In this document: piece by piece, positions 5,427 through 11,165 of the stretch
Position numbering within the stretch: the first letter of the stretch is position 1
Layout of the letters: each line of letters starts with the position of its first letter
Assembly: GCA_964591705.1 (NCBI GenBank)
Contig: CAZQCX010000046.1
Coordinates: forward strand, 1-11,165
Origin: UBA11855 sp964591705
GTDB taxonomy: Archaea > Thermoproteota > Bathyarchaeia > Bathyarchaeales > Bathycorpusculaceae
Reading direction: 5' to 3'
DNA length: 11,165 bases
Position numbers and translations under genes: made by a program
Notes under the pieces: generated by a model
The model's input: only the letters and a program-made list of their open reading frames with translations
Databases searched by the model: none
What the model was told of the DNA's origin: nothing

Positions 5427-7973
5427 CTGGAGAAACTACAAGGCGCAGCAGAAGAATACTTCAACTCAGGCACACCAGTCGTTGCGGTGGCTGGAAAGAA
5501 ACCGCTGATCGCCTGGTCTCAATGGCAGACACGCGAGCAGAATAGAGAACAATTTGACAGCCAACCATGGCAGGATGCCGACGGATTCGCCATAGTCTGC
5601 GGAACAAAAAACAACGAAGACCTATTCATCGCTGCGGTCGATTTTGACGTCAAAAATGTTAGCGAAGACGCCAAAGAGAAAGGTCGTCAAGTCTTGAGGT
5701 ATTTGCTTACTACGAGGATTGAGGAGACTCCCAGCGGAGGTCAACACTGGATCTACCTATGCCGCACTAAGCCGCGATCGATAAGCGCGTACCACAATGA
5801 TTGCAGTCTCGAGCTAATTGGAGAGGGCAAGCTCTGCATAATGGCCCCAAGCCAAGGCTACAAACAACTCAACGACAACTCCCCATCAACCGTAGCAGAC
5901 TTGGAAACCGCGCTATTCGACGCCATGAACAAAGCCGGATTCAAAACCGAAACAACCACAACCGAAGCTTGGTTCGACAGGAAAGACCTCTCAGGAAAGC
6001 GATTCACAGGAAAAACTCCACCCTGCATAGAAGCTCTGTACCGCGGTGCCAAAGAGGGAGAACGAAATGAGCATGCGATTCGATTGGCAAGTTTTCTCGC
6101 AAATTTCCGCAAAATGCGTCCACCCAGCGTTCTGGAGCAGATGCGAAAAATCAACAAGTTCTTCGAGCCACCCCTTGACGACCAGGAACTTCAAGGAATT
6201 GTTCGAAGCGCGGTCAACGGCGGCTACGTTTACCGCTGCCAAGATCCATTTCTAAAACGAAACTGCTGTAGGGAAGATTGCCCGATTGCTCCGGCTAACA
6301 TCGCGAAGATGCTTAGTAAAGAGGAGATTGAACGTGCTGAGAAGTTGCTGGTTGAGGCTGAGCTCCTCGATCATGCTTTGCGCTATGGCAGGCGAAGGCT
6401 CTTGGGCGAGGATGCTGCGCTGCAATCCAATTTCGTGCTTTTCTGCAGCGGGCGAACACGTCACCCCGTTTCGGGCATGGTCAGCGGCTTCAGCGGAACA
6501 GGAAAGAACGAGAGCATTCGTGCAATCAAGCCTTTGTTTCCAAAGGAATGGTATTTTGAATTCACAACTTCCACGCCTGAGGCCATGAAGTACCTGCCAG
6601 AGGAATTCGACGGCACACTCGTCATCTATGAAGCCGTTGGCGTCAAGGGCGACAGCGGAAGCCTAAGCTTACGCGCGATCGGCGAGGGCGAGAGCATTGA
6701 AACCATCTATCCGATGCGGAACGAGATTACCGGGAAGATGGAGATGGGTAGGGCGAAGACGAACGCGAAGAACTTCATTACTACGAGCAGCGATATCGAC
6801 ATCAACCCGGACCTTTACCGGCGTGTTTTAAAGCACACTATGAATCACTCCACTCAGCTGACCAAACGGGTTGTGGCAAAGAAAGTTAGGGATGCCCTAT
6901 ACCCGGACGCCCTCAAGGAAGTGCTCCATCTCGAAAAGGATCTTGCCTTCACTGAGCAGGATTTCCAGAACGCGCTGAGGCTGCTTGACTGGAAACTTGA
7001 AGCAATTGTCATCACACCGCCGGAGTTCACGCGTATACTCGACTTGGCGGTGAAACGCGAACAGGAAGTCGCCTTGCGAACGCACGTGGAGAAGATCATC
7101 AACTTCACGAAAACAATCGCGTTGCTCAACCAGAGGCAACGAATGCGAATCCAAGTAGACAGCCTCGAGGTCGTGATAGCTGAGCCCTCGGATTTCCTCA
7201 GGGCGCTCGAGATCCTCTCGGCGTCGATCATGGAGACGGTTTCCCGCATTGAGAAAAGACAGGAAGAGGCTCTAAGGCTGTTCACTAGCGCTGATGTTTC
7301 TTTGAACAAGAATGATGTCGCTTCTCAACTTAAGGTGTCGAGTAAGACTGCCTCGCGTATGTTGAAGACTCTTGCGCAAGCTGGCTACCTCAAGGAGGAG
7401 ACGCAGGGCAGGACCTATCAGTATGGGTTGCTGCAAACGGAGCCTAAACATCTGGACCTTGTCGAAAATATCACTTCTTTCAAGCTATTTCACCGAAAGG
7501 AGCTCAGGAACTGGCTGAACAGCATCTGGACAACTGGACACGCGAATGGTACGCCTATCCGCCTGAAGCAATCTGGTGGAAAGACTGTAGCTTTGAATTC
7601 TGAAAGAATCTCACGCCTCATGAACGAAGAATCCCCTTCTGCGCCACTCGGTACCTCAACTTGTCCAGATGTCCAGTTGCCATCTGAGCCAGAGTTGACG
7701 TTAAATAGCCAAAACAGCCTAAATAATCTGGACAAAACCGAAAGGTCCACATCTGCATTGCTCAAACACGAAAACAGCCGAGAAACAGGGTTTTTAAGTT
7801 TAGACAAGCTTGTGAGCGTCCATTGGGCTGACCACGGTCATGGCTGGCACGACTGCGGAGTCTGCGGTCACGAGAAACTGACAAGCTGCCAGGCAAAAAC
7901 CTTCAGCGGAAACAACGTGTGGATCTGCGAAGACTGCTACGGCGAATGGGAGAAAAGGAGGGCGATTAATTGA
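5427..7973 (+). CDS. Primase-polymerase/ATPase replication protein with C-terminal HTH and Cys cluster
   Basis: 848 residues, starting at CTG 5427 behind AGGAGGGTG. The added N-terminus plus KKPLIAWSQWQ (24-34) is typical of bifunctional prim-pols. Archaeo-eukaryotic primase motifs follow: VDFD at 71-74 (metal ligands), SGGQHWIY at 103-110 (S-G-x-H) and ELIGEGKLCIMAPS at 129-142. Residues 210-262 resemble a primase C-terminal helical domain. A Cys cluster lies at 271-285 (CQDPFLKRNCCREDC). An ATPase core follows: Walker A GFSGTGKN at 354-361 and a likely Walker B TLVIYEA at 397-403, then TTSSDID (452-458). Note Asn in the last Walker A position, normally Ser or Thr. A winged-helix-like part (620-670: LNKNDVASQLKVSSKTASRM) and a tail with CGVCG and CEDC complete it. 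It probably primes and unwinds the element at its origin. Base composition changes between the primase half (A+C-rich coding strand) and the ATPase half (more G+T). Confidence 0.88.
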   Translation: MEKLQGAAEEYFNSGTPVVAVAGKKPLIAWSQWQTREQNREQFDSQPWQDADGFAIVCGTKNNEDLFIAAVDFDVKNVSEDAKEKGRQVLRYLLTTRIEETPSGGQHWIYLCRTKPRSISAYHNDCSLELIGEGKLCIMAPSQGYKQLNDNSPSTVADLETALFDAMNKAGFKTETTTTEAWFDRKDLSGKRFTGKTPPCIEALYRGAKEGERNEHAIRLASFLANFRKMRPPSVLEQMRKINKFFEPPLDDQELQGIVRSAVNGGYVYRCQDPFLKRNCCREDCPIAPANIAKMLSKEEIERAEKLLVEAELLDHALRYGRRRLLGEDAALQSNFVLFCSGRTRHPVSGMVSGFSGTGKNESIRAIKPLFPKEWYFEFTTSTPEAMKYLPEEFDGTLVIYEAVGVKGDSGSLSLRAIGEGESIETIYPMRNEITGKMEMGRAKTNAKNFITTSSDIDINPDLYRRVLKHTMNHSTQLTKRVVAKKVRDALYPDALKEVLHLEKDLAFTEQDFQNALRLLDWKLEAIVITPPEFTRILDLAVKREQEVALRTHVEKIINFTKTIALLNQRQRMRIQVDSLEVVIAEPSDFLRALEILSASIMETVSRIEKRQEEALRLFTSADVSLNKNDVASQLKVSSKTASRMLKTLAQAGYLKEETQGRTYQYGLLQTEPKHLDLVENITSFKLFHRKELRNWLNSIWTTGHANGTPIRLKQSGGKTVALNSERISRLMNEESPSAPLGTSTCPDVQLPSEPELTLNSQNSLNNLDKTERSTSALLKHENSRETGFLSLDKLVSVHWADHGHGWHDCGVCGHEKLTSCQAKTFSGNNVWICEDCYGEWEKRRAIN

Positions 7974-8350
7974 CTAAACGAACCTATTTGGAGCCTAATA
8001 TTCGGATTACATCGGAACGGGGAGGGGGTAGGCTGCATAGGGCTTCGGCAAGGTGCATGCAGAGGCGAATCGCCAGGATAACTAAGAGCCACGAGGTTAA
8101 CACGCAAAGGGTGAGGTTCGAGCTTATTTTCGAGCTCAAAGCCCTTGAGGAGATGGCTCAGGAGAAAGCCATAGACACAATTCAACCCGACGCAAAACGT
8201 GATTGGATGCGCGCAGCCGCCTACATTAGCCAGGTGATTAACAGCATAAGCAAGACTTACGATGAGGCAAGCGTCGATGCTGAGCTCAAGAGGCTGCAGG
8301 AGAAAGTCAAAGAGTTAACCCGAACCGCGGAGGGTACGCCTCAAACATGA
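7970..8350 (+). CDS. Small basic coiled-coil protein of unknown function, 126 residues
   Basis: Starts at TTG 7970, overlapping the primase stop (TTGA), behind AGGAGGGCG. Residues 1-45 are strongly basic with Gly-Gly-Gly-Arg and many Arg (SERGGGRLHRASARCMQRRI), suggesting nucleic-acid contact. Residues 46-75 and 85-125 are predicted helices, with a heptad-like AELKRLQEKVKEL segment near 104-116. No family recognised. The overlapping start shows that it is made together with the primase; a DNA-binding accessory of replication or integration is possible but unproven. Confidence 0.7.
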   Translation: MTKRTYLEPNIRITSERGGGRLHRASARCMQRRIARITKSHEVNTQRVRFELIFELKALEEMAQEKAIDTIQPDAKRDWMRAAAYISQVINSISKTYDEASVDAELKRLQEKVKELTRTAEGTPQT

Positions 8351-8496
8351 CAGGAAACCCTAGTCCTGAGAAATACGCTCGGCTAGTCCGGTTGATACGG
8401 AGAATCGCCAGAGAGGAAGCCTGGCAAATCATAGACGAGCATCTGGAAGATTACGTTCACCGCGAAAGACCAACCGAAGAATCAGAAGAGGAGTAG
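8347..8496 (+). CDS. Small charged protein, 49 residues
   Basis: ATG at 8347 overlaps the previous stop as ATGA, and TAG is at 8494-8496, seven bases before the integrase ATG. The product begins MTGNPSPEKYARLVRLIRRI, a basic amphipathic helix, and ends very acidic (TEESEEE). The coupling at both ends, and codon use like its neighbours, argue that it is translated. No family recognised; a small partner of the preceding protein or of the recombinase (excisionase-like size, but no visible HTH) is possible. Confidence 0.6.
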   Translation: MTGNPSPEKYARLVRLIRRIAREEAWQIIDEHLEDYVHRERPTEESEEE

Positions 8497-8503
8497 AGGA
8501 GAC

Positions 8504-9694
8504 ATGTTTACTACGAGGATCACAGACCCCAAAGATACTCGTAGTAAGCCCATCCCAGCATGCCCCCACTGCAACTCCAAAAAAGCCTGGAAAGACGGCT
8601 GGCGAAAATACCGCACAAAAGCCACCCAGAGCTACTACTGCCCCGTTTGCGGCCACCGTTTCTCAGAAAAAAGCACCGCCAAACCATTATCTGTGGCTTC
8701 AAGCATAGGTTCTAGCAGCCAAATAGGCGCTACGCCTATCGCCCATGGGCAGTTAGTGAGAAATTTGGCAGCACTAGAACCGCTTAAAGAAGGGCCAGCG
8801 GGAGCCACAACCGAAGAACAAACTCTCAGAGGAAAAATCGTCCAATACGAGTTCTGGATGCTCAAAAAGGGATACGCCAAATCAACAATCGAATGCCGCA
8901 CCAAAACAATGAAACGCCTCATCAAACTCGGAGCCGACATCCTCGACCCAGAATCAATCAAAGAAGTCATCGCAGCACAATCATGGTGTGAAGGCAGAAA
9001 AGAATACGCCGCCGAAACATACACAAACTTCCTCGCCATGTCCGGAGGAAAATGGGAACAACCCCGATACCGACGAGTAGAGAAAATCCCCTTCATACCA
9101 ACAGAACAAGAAATCGACCAGCTGATCGCAGGATGCGGCGAAAAAACATCAGCCCTGCTCCAAGTGCTCAAAGAAACAGCAATGCGAGTCGGCGAAGCAT
9201 GGAAACTAAACTGGACCGACATCGACTTCGTACACAACACAGTCAGCGTAACCCCGGAAAAAAGAAGCCACGCAAGAATGCTCAAACTCTCATGCAAAGC
9301 ACTCGGCATGATCTCAATGCTACCAAGGAAAACAGACAAGATATTCGGCACATACGACCTGCGAGGCTACAGAAGCGCATACGCACGGCAAAGAAAAAGA
9401 ACAGCACACAAACTCCAAAACCCACGCATCAACCAAATCACCTTCCACACCTTCAGACACTGGAAAGCAACCATGGAATACCACAAAACAAAGGATATAC
9501 TGCACGTCATGCGAATGCTCGGCCACAAAAACATCAAAAACACACTAGTCTACACGCAACTCGTGACCTTCGAAGACGACGACTACCTATGCAAAGCAGC
9601 CACAAACGTCAAGGAAGCAACAGAACTCATCGAAACCGGCTACGAATACGTCTGCGAAATGGACCATCTCAAGCTCTTCAGAAAACGCAAGTAA
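8504..9694 (+). CDS. Tyrosine recombinase (integrase) with N-terminal zinc ribbon
   Basis: 396 residues that catalyse site-specific recombination between element and chromosome through a 3'-phosphotyrosine intermediate. A zinc ribbon occupies residues 18-54, with C20-P-H-C23 and C46-P-V-C49 around KAWKDGWRKYRTKATQSYY, similar to ribbons in some transposases. A variable linker follows, then a core-binding SAM-like domain (about 105-185) and the catalytic domain: R228 in ETAMRVGEAW, a likely beta-hairpin Lys around K253, H315-T-F-R318 in TFHTFRHW, H341 in MLGHKN, and nucleophile Y350 in NTLVYTQ. All are present, so it is probably active. It ends 52 bp from the 3' end of tRNA-Cys, the expected layout of an element inserted in that tRNA. 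It is last in the operon and has an inverted repeat at its start. Its coding strand is unusually A+C-rich from about 8820 to the end. Confidence 0.93.
   Translation: MFTTRITDPKDTRSKPIPACPHCNSKKAWKDGWRKYRTKATQSYYCPVCGHRFSEKSTAKPLSVASSIGSSSQIGATPIAHGQLVRNLAALEPLKEGPAGATTEEQTLRGKIVQYEFWMLKKGYAKSTIECRTKTMKRLIKLGADILDPESIKEVIAAQSWCEGRKEYAAETYTNFLAMSGGKWEQPRYRRVEKIPFIPTEQEIDQLIAGCGEKTSALLQVLKETAMRVGEAWKLNWTDIDFVHNTVSVTPEKRSHARMLKLSCKALGMISMLPRKTDKIFGTYDLRGYRSAYARQRKRTAHKLQNPRINQITFHTFRHWKATMEYHKTKDILHVMRMLGHKNIKNTLVYTQLVTFEDDDYLCKAATNVKEATELIETGYEYVCEMDHLKLFRKRK
8506..8549 (+). promoter_or_regulatory. Long inverted repeat over the integrase start
   Basis: GTTTACTACGAG at 8506-8517 pairs with CTCGTAGTAAGC at 8538-8549 (12 pairs, one G-T) around a 20-base loop. 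It begins at the last base of the integrase ATG. As RNA it would sequester or shape the early coding region; as DNA it would be a two-fold operator or recombinase site. The core TTACTACGAG also occurs at 5707-5716 and 6778-6787. Confidence 0.6.
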
Positions 9695-9706
9695 CCATAA
9701 ACCGCC

Positions 9707-9759
9707 TGGAGCTGGGGATTCGCCCAGAGGCTGGGGATGTATACGTTGGAGCTGGGGAT
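9707..9759. repeat. Three copies of the tRNA 3'-end sequence: candidate attachment/arm sites
   Basis: GCTGGGGAT occurs at 9711-9719, 9730-9738 and 9751-9759, spaced 19 and 21 bp. The third is the end of tRNA-Cys. The first copy extends to a 13-bp perfect match, TGGAGCTGGGGAT (9707-9719 and 9747-9759), which covers the tRNA acceptor end including CCA. Spacing of about two helical turns suits recombinase binding sites or remains of repeated integration. Confidence 0.65.
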
Positions 9760-9822
9760 GGGAGTTGAACCCATATAGAGCAGCTCTGCAGGCTGCCGCC
9801 TGAACGGTTCGGCCACCCCAGC
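9747..9822 (-). tRNA. tRNA-Cys (anticodon GCA)
   Basis: Read on the minus strand from 9822. Acceptor arms GCTGGGG and CCCCAGC pair fully; D stem GCC/GGC; anticodon stem GCAGC/GCTGC encloses the loop CTGCAGA, whose centre is GCA (Cys); variable loop TCTAT; T arm ATGGG-TTCAACT-CCCAT. The discriminator is U (A at 9750 on the plus strand), the identity base of cysteine tRNAs. CCA is encoded (9747-9749). The gene is intact, so the element inserted without disrupting it. Confidence 0.95.
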
Positions 9823-9845
9823 ACATTGAGCTACGGTTGAGACGG

Positions 9846-9860
9846 TAATAAAAATATTGG
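9846..9860 (-). promoter_or_regulatory. TATA-like box of the tRNA-Cys gene
   Basis: On the minus strand the sequence reads AATATTTTTATTA. Its centre is about 31 bases before the tRNA 5' end, the normal distance of an archaeal TATA box from a transcription start at the mature tRNA end. Confidence 0.55.
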
Positions 9861-9949
9861 TACCAAGAAAGCCCTCTCGGACGCATCAGCAGAGGAAAAT
9901 CTAAATGTGAGTACCATGCTTGAATATAACCCGTCAAGGGTTGAAAGTT

Positions 9950-10333
9950 ATGAGCGAGAAAAAAATTAAGGAAGACCCAGTCAAAATGCACAAGGACGCT
10001 AACAGCTTAATGGAGTCAGGAAAATATGAAGAAGCAAGAGATATGTTCACCAAGACGGCTGAGCTCTATAGGAAATCACAAAACTTCTTCGACTCAACCA
10101 CGATGCTCTACAAAGCCGGAGAATGTGACTTCGCACTGAAAAACTACGAAAAAGCCAGCGAGAATTTCATGAAATCCGCTGAACTATCATTTGAGAAAGG
10201 CTTCGACAGGTTCGGAATAAGCGGACTAGACTACGCAAAAGATTGCCAAAAGGCGCTAAGAAACAACGACAAAGTCGAAGAACTCGACAAGAAAATCAAA
10301 GAAACCAAAGCCAAACTTGACAGCGCTTTTTAG
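9950..10333 (+). CDS. Small TPR-like helical repeat protein
   Basis: 127 residues from ATG 9950. It has helix-turn-helix repeats of TPR character: ANSLMESGKYEEARDMFTKT (about 17-36), then AGECDFALKNYEKASENFMK (56-75), with the typical small-large pattern A-x(3)-G/A-x-Y-E-x-A, and a final charged helix. Such proteins serve as protein-interaction scaffolds and resemble a short alpha-SNAP-like helical array; no enzymatic motif or signal peptide is visible. An in-frame TTG at 9920 would add MNITRQGLKV, but AAGGG at 9936-9940 fits the ATG at 9950 better. It lies beyond the tRNA, so it is likely chromosomal, and may be co-transcribed with the DNA ligase 117 bp downstream. Confidence 0.8.
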   Translation: MSEKKIKEDPVKMHKDANSLMESGKYEEARDMFTKTAELYRKSQNFFDSTTMLYKAGECDFALKNYEKASENFMKSAELSFEKGFDRFGISGLDYAKDCQKALRNNDKVEELDKKIKETKAKLDSAF

Positions 10334-10401
10334 GCCCTGCTGCAGCACCATTTTCTATCTACTTCTTGTTCTATCCCACACCGTGATTCGAAACATGCAG
10401 A

Positions 10402-10422
10402 AAACGAAGGGCATCTTCGTTT
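10402..10422 (+). promoter_or_regulatory. Short hairpin upstream of the DNA ligase gene
   Basis: AAACGAAG (10402-10409) and CTTCGTTT (10415-10422) pair perfectly around a 5-base loop, 28 bases before the ligase ATG. No T-run follows, so it is more likely a leader hairpin or operator than a terminator. The rest of the 117-bp gap shows nothing else. Confidence 0.4.
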
Positions 10423-10450
10423 CTAGAAACAGAGGAATAGTTCGGGAAAA

Positions 10451-11165
10451 ATGGCCACGCTATTCAAAACTCTAGGAGAATTCCTTCAGACCATCGAATC
10501 CACGAAAAAGCGCCTCCAAATCGTGAAAATAACCACGGAATTTCTTGAAAGCTTAGAGACCGAAGAGGTTGAACCAGCAGTCTCGATGATTCTCGGACGC
10601 TCTATCCCAATAGCACGTCAAGAAACTCTAGAAATCAGCTGGGCAACATTAAGCTCGGTTCTTCAGCGAGTAACAAGGGTCGATTGGAACGAGTACTCTC
10701 AAGTCCTAAGAAGCACAGTTGACGTCGGAGACGCGGCCAAAACCCTGTTCGAGAATTACAAACCAGAAAAACAGATGTTGCTCCAGCAAACACAGCTCAC
10801 GATTCCGGACGTTAGAAGGACTCTTGAAACCGTAGCCTCAACAAAAGGAGCGAAATCAAAGGATAAGAAAGACCGCCTAATCGAATCCCTCTACAGGCAG
10901 ACTTCACCCATCGAAGCCAAATACCTGACAAAAATCCTCATCGGCGAAATGCGAACAGGTCTTAACGAGGGGCTGGTCGAACAGGCTATAGCCAAAGCCT
11001 TCAATCTCCCGATTGGGATTGTGCAAAAAGCCAGCATGACACTCGGCGACGTAGGAGAAGTAGCCAAATTGGCTAAAACAGGAGGTGTGCAAGCCCTCTC
11101 CGAACTTGAATTCAAAGTCTTCAGACCTGTGAAACTCATGCTTGCCCAAGTCGCCAACAATGTCA
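10451..11165 (+). CDS. lig: ATP-dependent DNA ligase, N-terminal part (3' end outside window)
   Basis: 238 codons are visible from ATG 10451 to the window edge. They cover the helical N-terminal DNA-binding domain of archaeal/eukaryotic ligase I: a FLQTIESTKKRLQIVKITTE opening, then EAKYLTKILIGEMRTGLNEG at 155-174 (the conserved I-x-G-x-x-R-x-G element), EQAIAKAF, and the linker FRPVKLMLAQVA at 224-235 that leads into the adenylation domain. The catalytic K-x-D-G lysine lies beyond the window. The enzyme joins nicks at Okazaki fragments and repair sites using ATP. The usual P-V-K/R-P-M-L-A reads P-V-K-L-M-L-A here, one conserved Pro replaced by Leu. This housekeeping gene marks the chromosomal flank. 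Confidence 0.93.
   Translation, partial: MATLFKTLGEFLQTIESTKKRLQIVKITTEFLESLETEEVEPAVSMILGRSIPIARQETLEISWATLSSVLQRVTRVDWNEYSQVLRSTVDVGDAAKTLFENYKPEKQMLLQQTQLTIPDVRRTLETVASTKGAKSKDKKDRLIESLYRQTSPIEAKYLTKILIGEMRTGLNEGLVEQAIAKAFNLPIGIVQKASMTLGDVGEVAKLAKTGGVQALSELEFKVFRPVKLMLAQVANNV

Larger units (their letters stand above)
4088..9759. mobile_element. Core of an integrated plasmid-like element in tRNA-Cys
   Basis: The segment carries the set expected of a small archaeal integrative element: divergent regulator, AbrB-like protein, primase-polymerase/ATPase, unknown coupled small genes and a tyrosine recombinase ending beside a tRNA 3' end. The right end is at tRNA-Cys. The left end is not fixed: no long copy of the tRNA 3' end is seen at the left, so the hairpin array and the methyltransferase/PLD pair may be inside the element as cargo. 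The genes cover replication and integration only; no capsid, portal or conjugation gene is present in view. Confidence 0.65.

Noticed and set aside
8635..9351. 238-residue minus-strand ORF and 9052-9768 plus-strand ORF over the integrase
   Set aside because: Both are alternative frames of an A+C-rich integrase gene whose catalytic residues are all present in the main frame.
10891..11160. Minus-strand ORFs over the ligase gene
   Set aside because: The plus-strand ligase frame carries the conserved motifs; the antisense frames have none.

Overview
The window looks archaeal and chromosomal. It ends in an archaeal-type ATP-dependent DNA ligase, its tRNA promoter is TATA-like, its genes have strong Shine-Dalgarno sites with ATGA/TTGA overlaps, and two genes appear to start at CTG behind near-perfect ribosome binding sites. 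The overall style (zinc-ribbon tyrosine recombinase, AbrB protein, primase-polymerase/ATPase fusion) fits Thermoproteota or Bathyarchaeia-like lineages, but the sequence alone does not fix the taxon.

Layout. Positions 1-111 are the tail of an unidentified gene. Positions 112-267 are a gap with several small inverted repeats. Positions 268-3081 hold two co-oriented genes: a beta-class adenine-type DNA methyltransferase and a double phospholipase D-fold protein with a C-terminal winged helix. The pair resembles a restriction-modification locus with a PLD-type nuclease, but both HKD motifs of the PLD protein are damaged. Positions 3082-4087 are a roughly 1 kb non-coding region packed with inverted repeats. 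Its core is a series of hairpins with a 57-62 bp period, built from GTT/GTA and AAC/TAC triplets, with different stems that keep their pairing. This is the least explained part of the window.

Positions 4088-9694 are the core of an integrated mobile element. A winged-helix regulator gene (minus strand) is divergent from a tightly coupled plus-strand operon: AbrB-like protein, unknown protein, primase-polymerase/ATPase, two small unknown proteins, and a zinc-ribbon tyrosine recombinase. The recombinase gene ends 52 bp from the 3' end of an intact tRNA-Cys(GCA) gene, the classic attachment target. Pieces of the tRNA 3' end are repeated between them. No clear distal copy of the attachment site is in the window, so the left edge is unresolved. 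One 13-bp match inside the end of the PLD gene is noted as a weak candidate.

After the tRNA come host-type genes: a small TPR-like protein and the N-terminal part of an ATP-dependent DNA ligase that runs off the window.

Working model: a small plasmid-like integrative element, with its own replication protein, regulator pair and integrase, sits in tRNA-Cys beside, or carrying, a methyltransferase/PLD module and a structured-RNA or ssDNA hairpin array.
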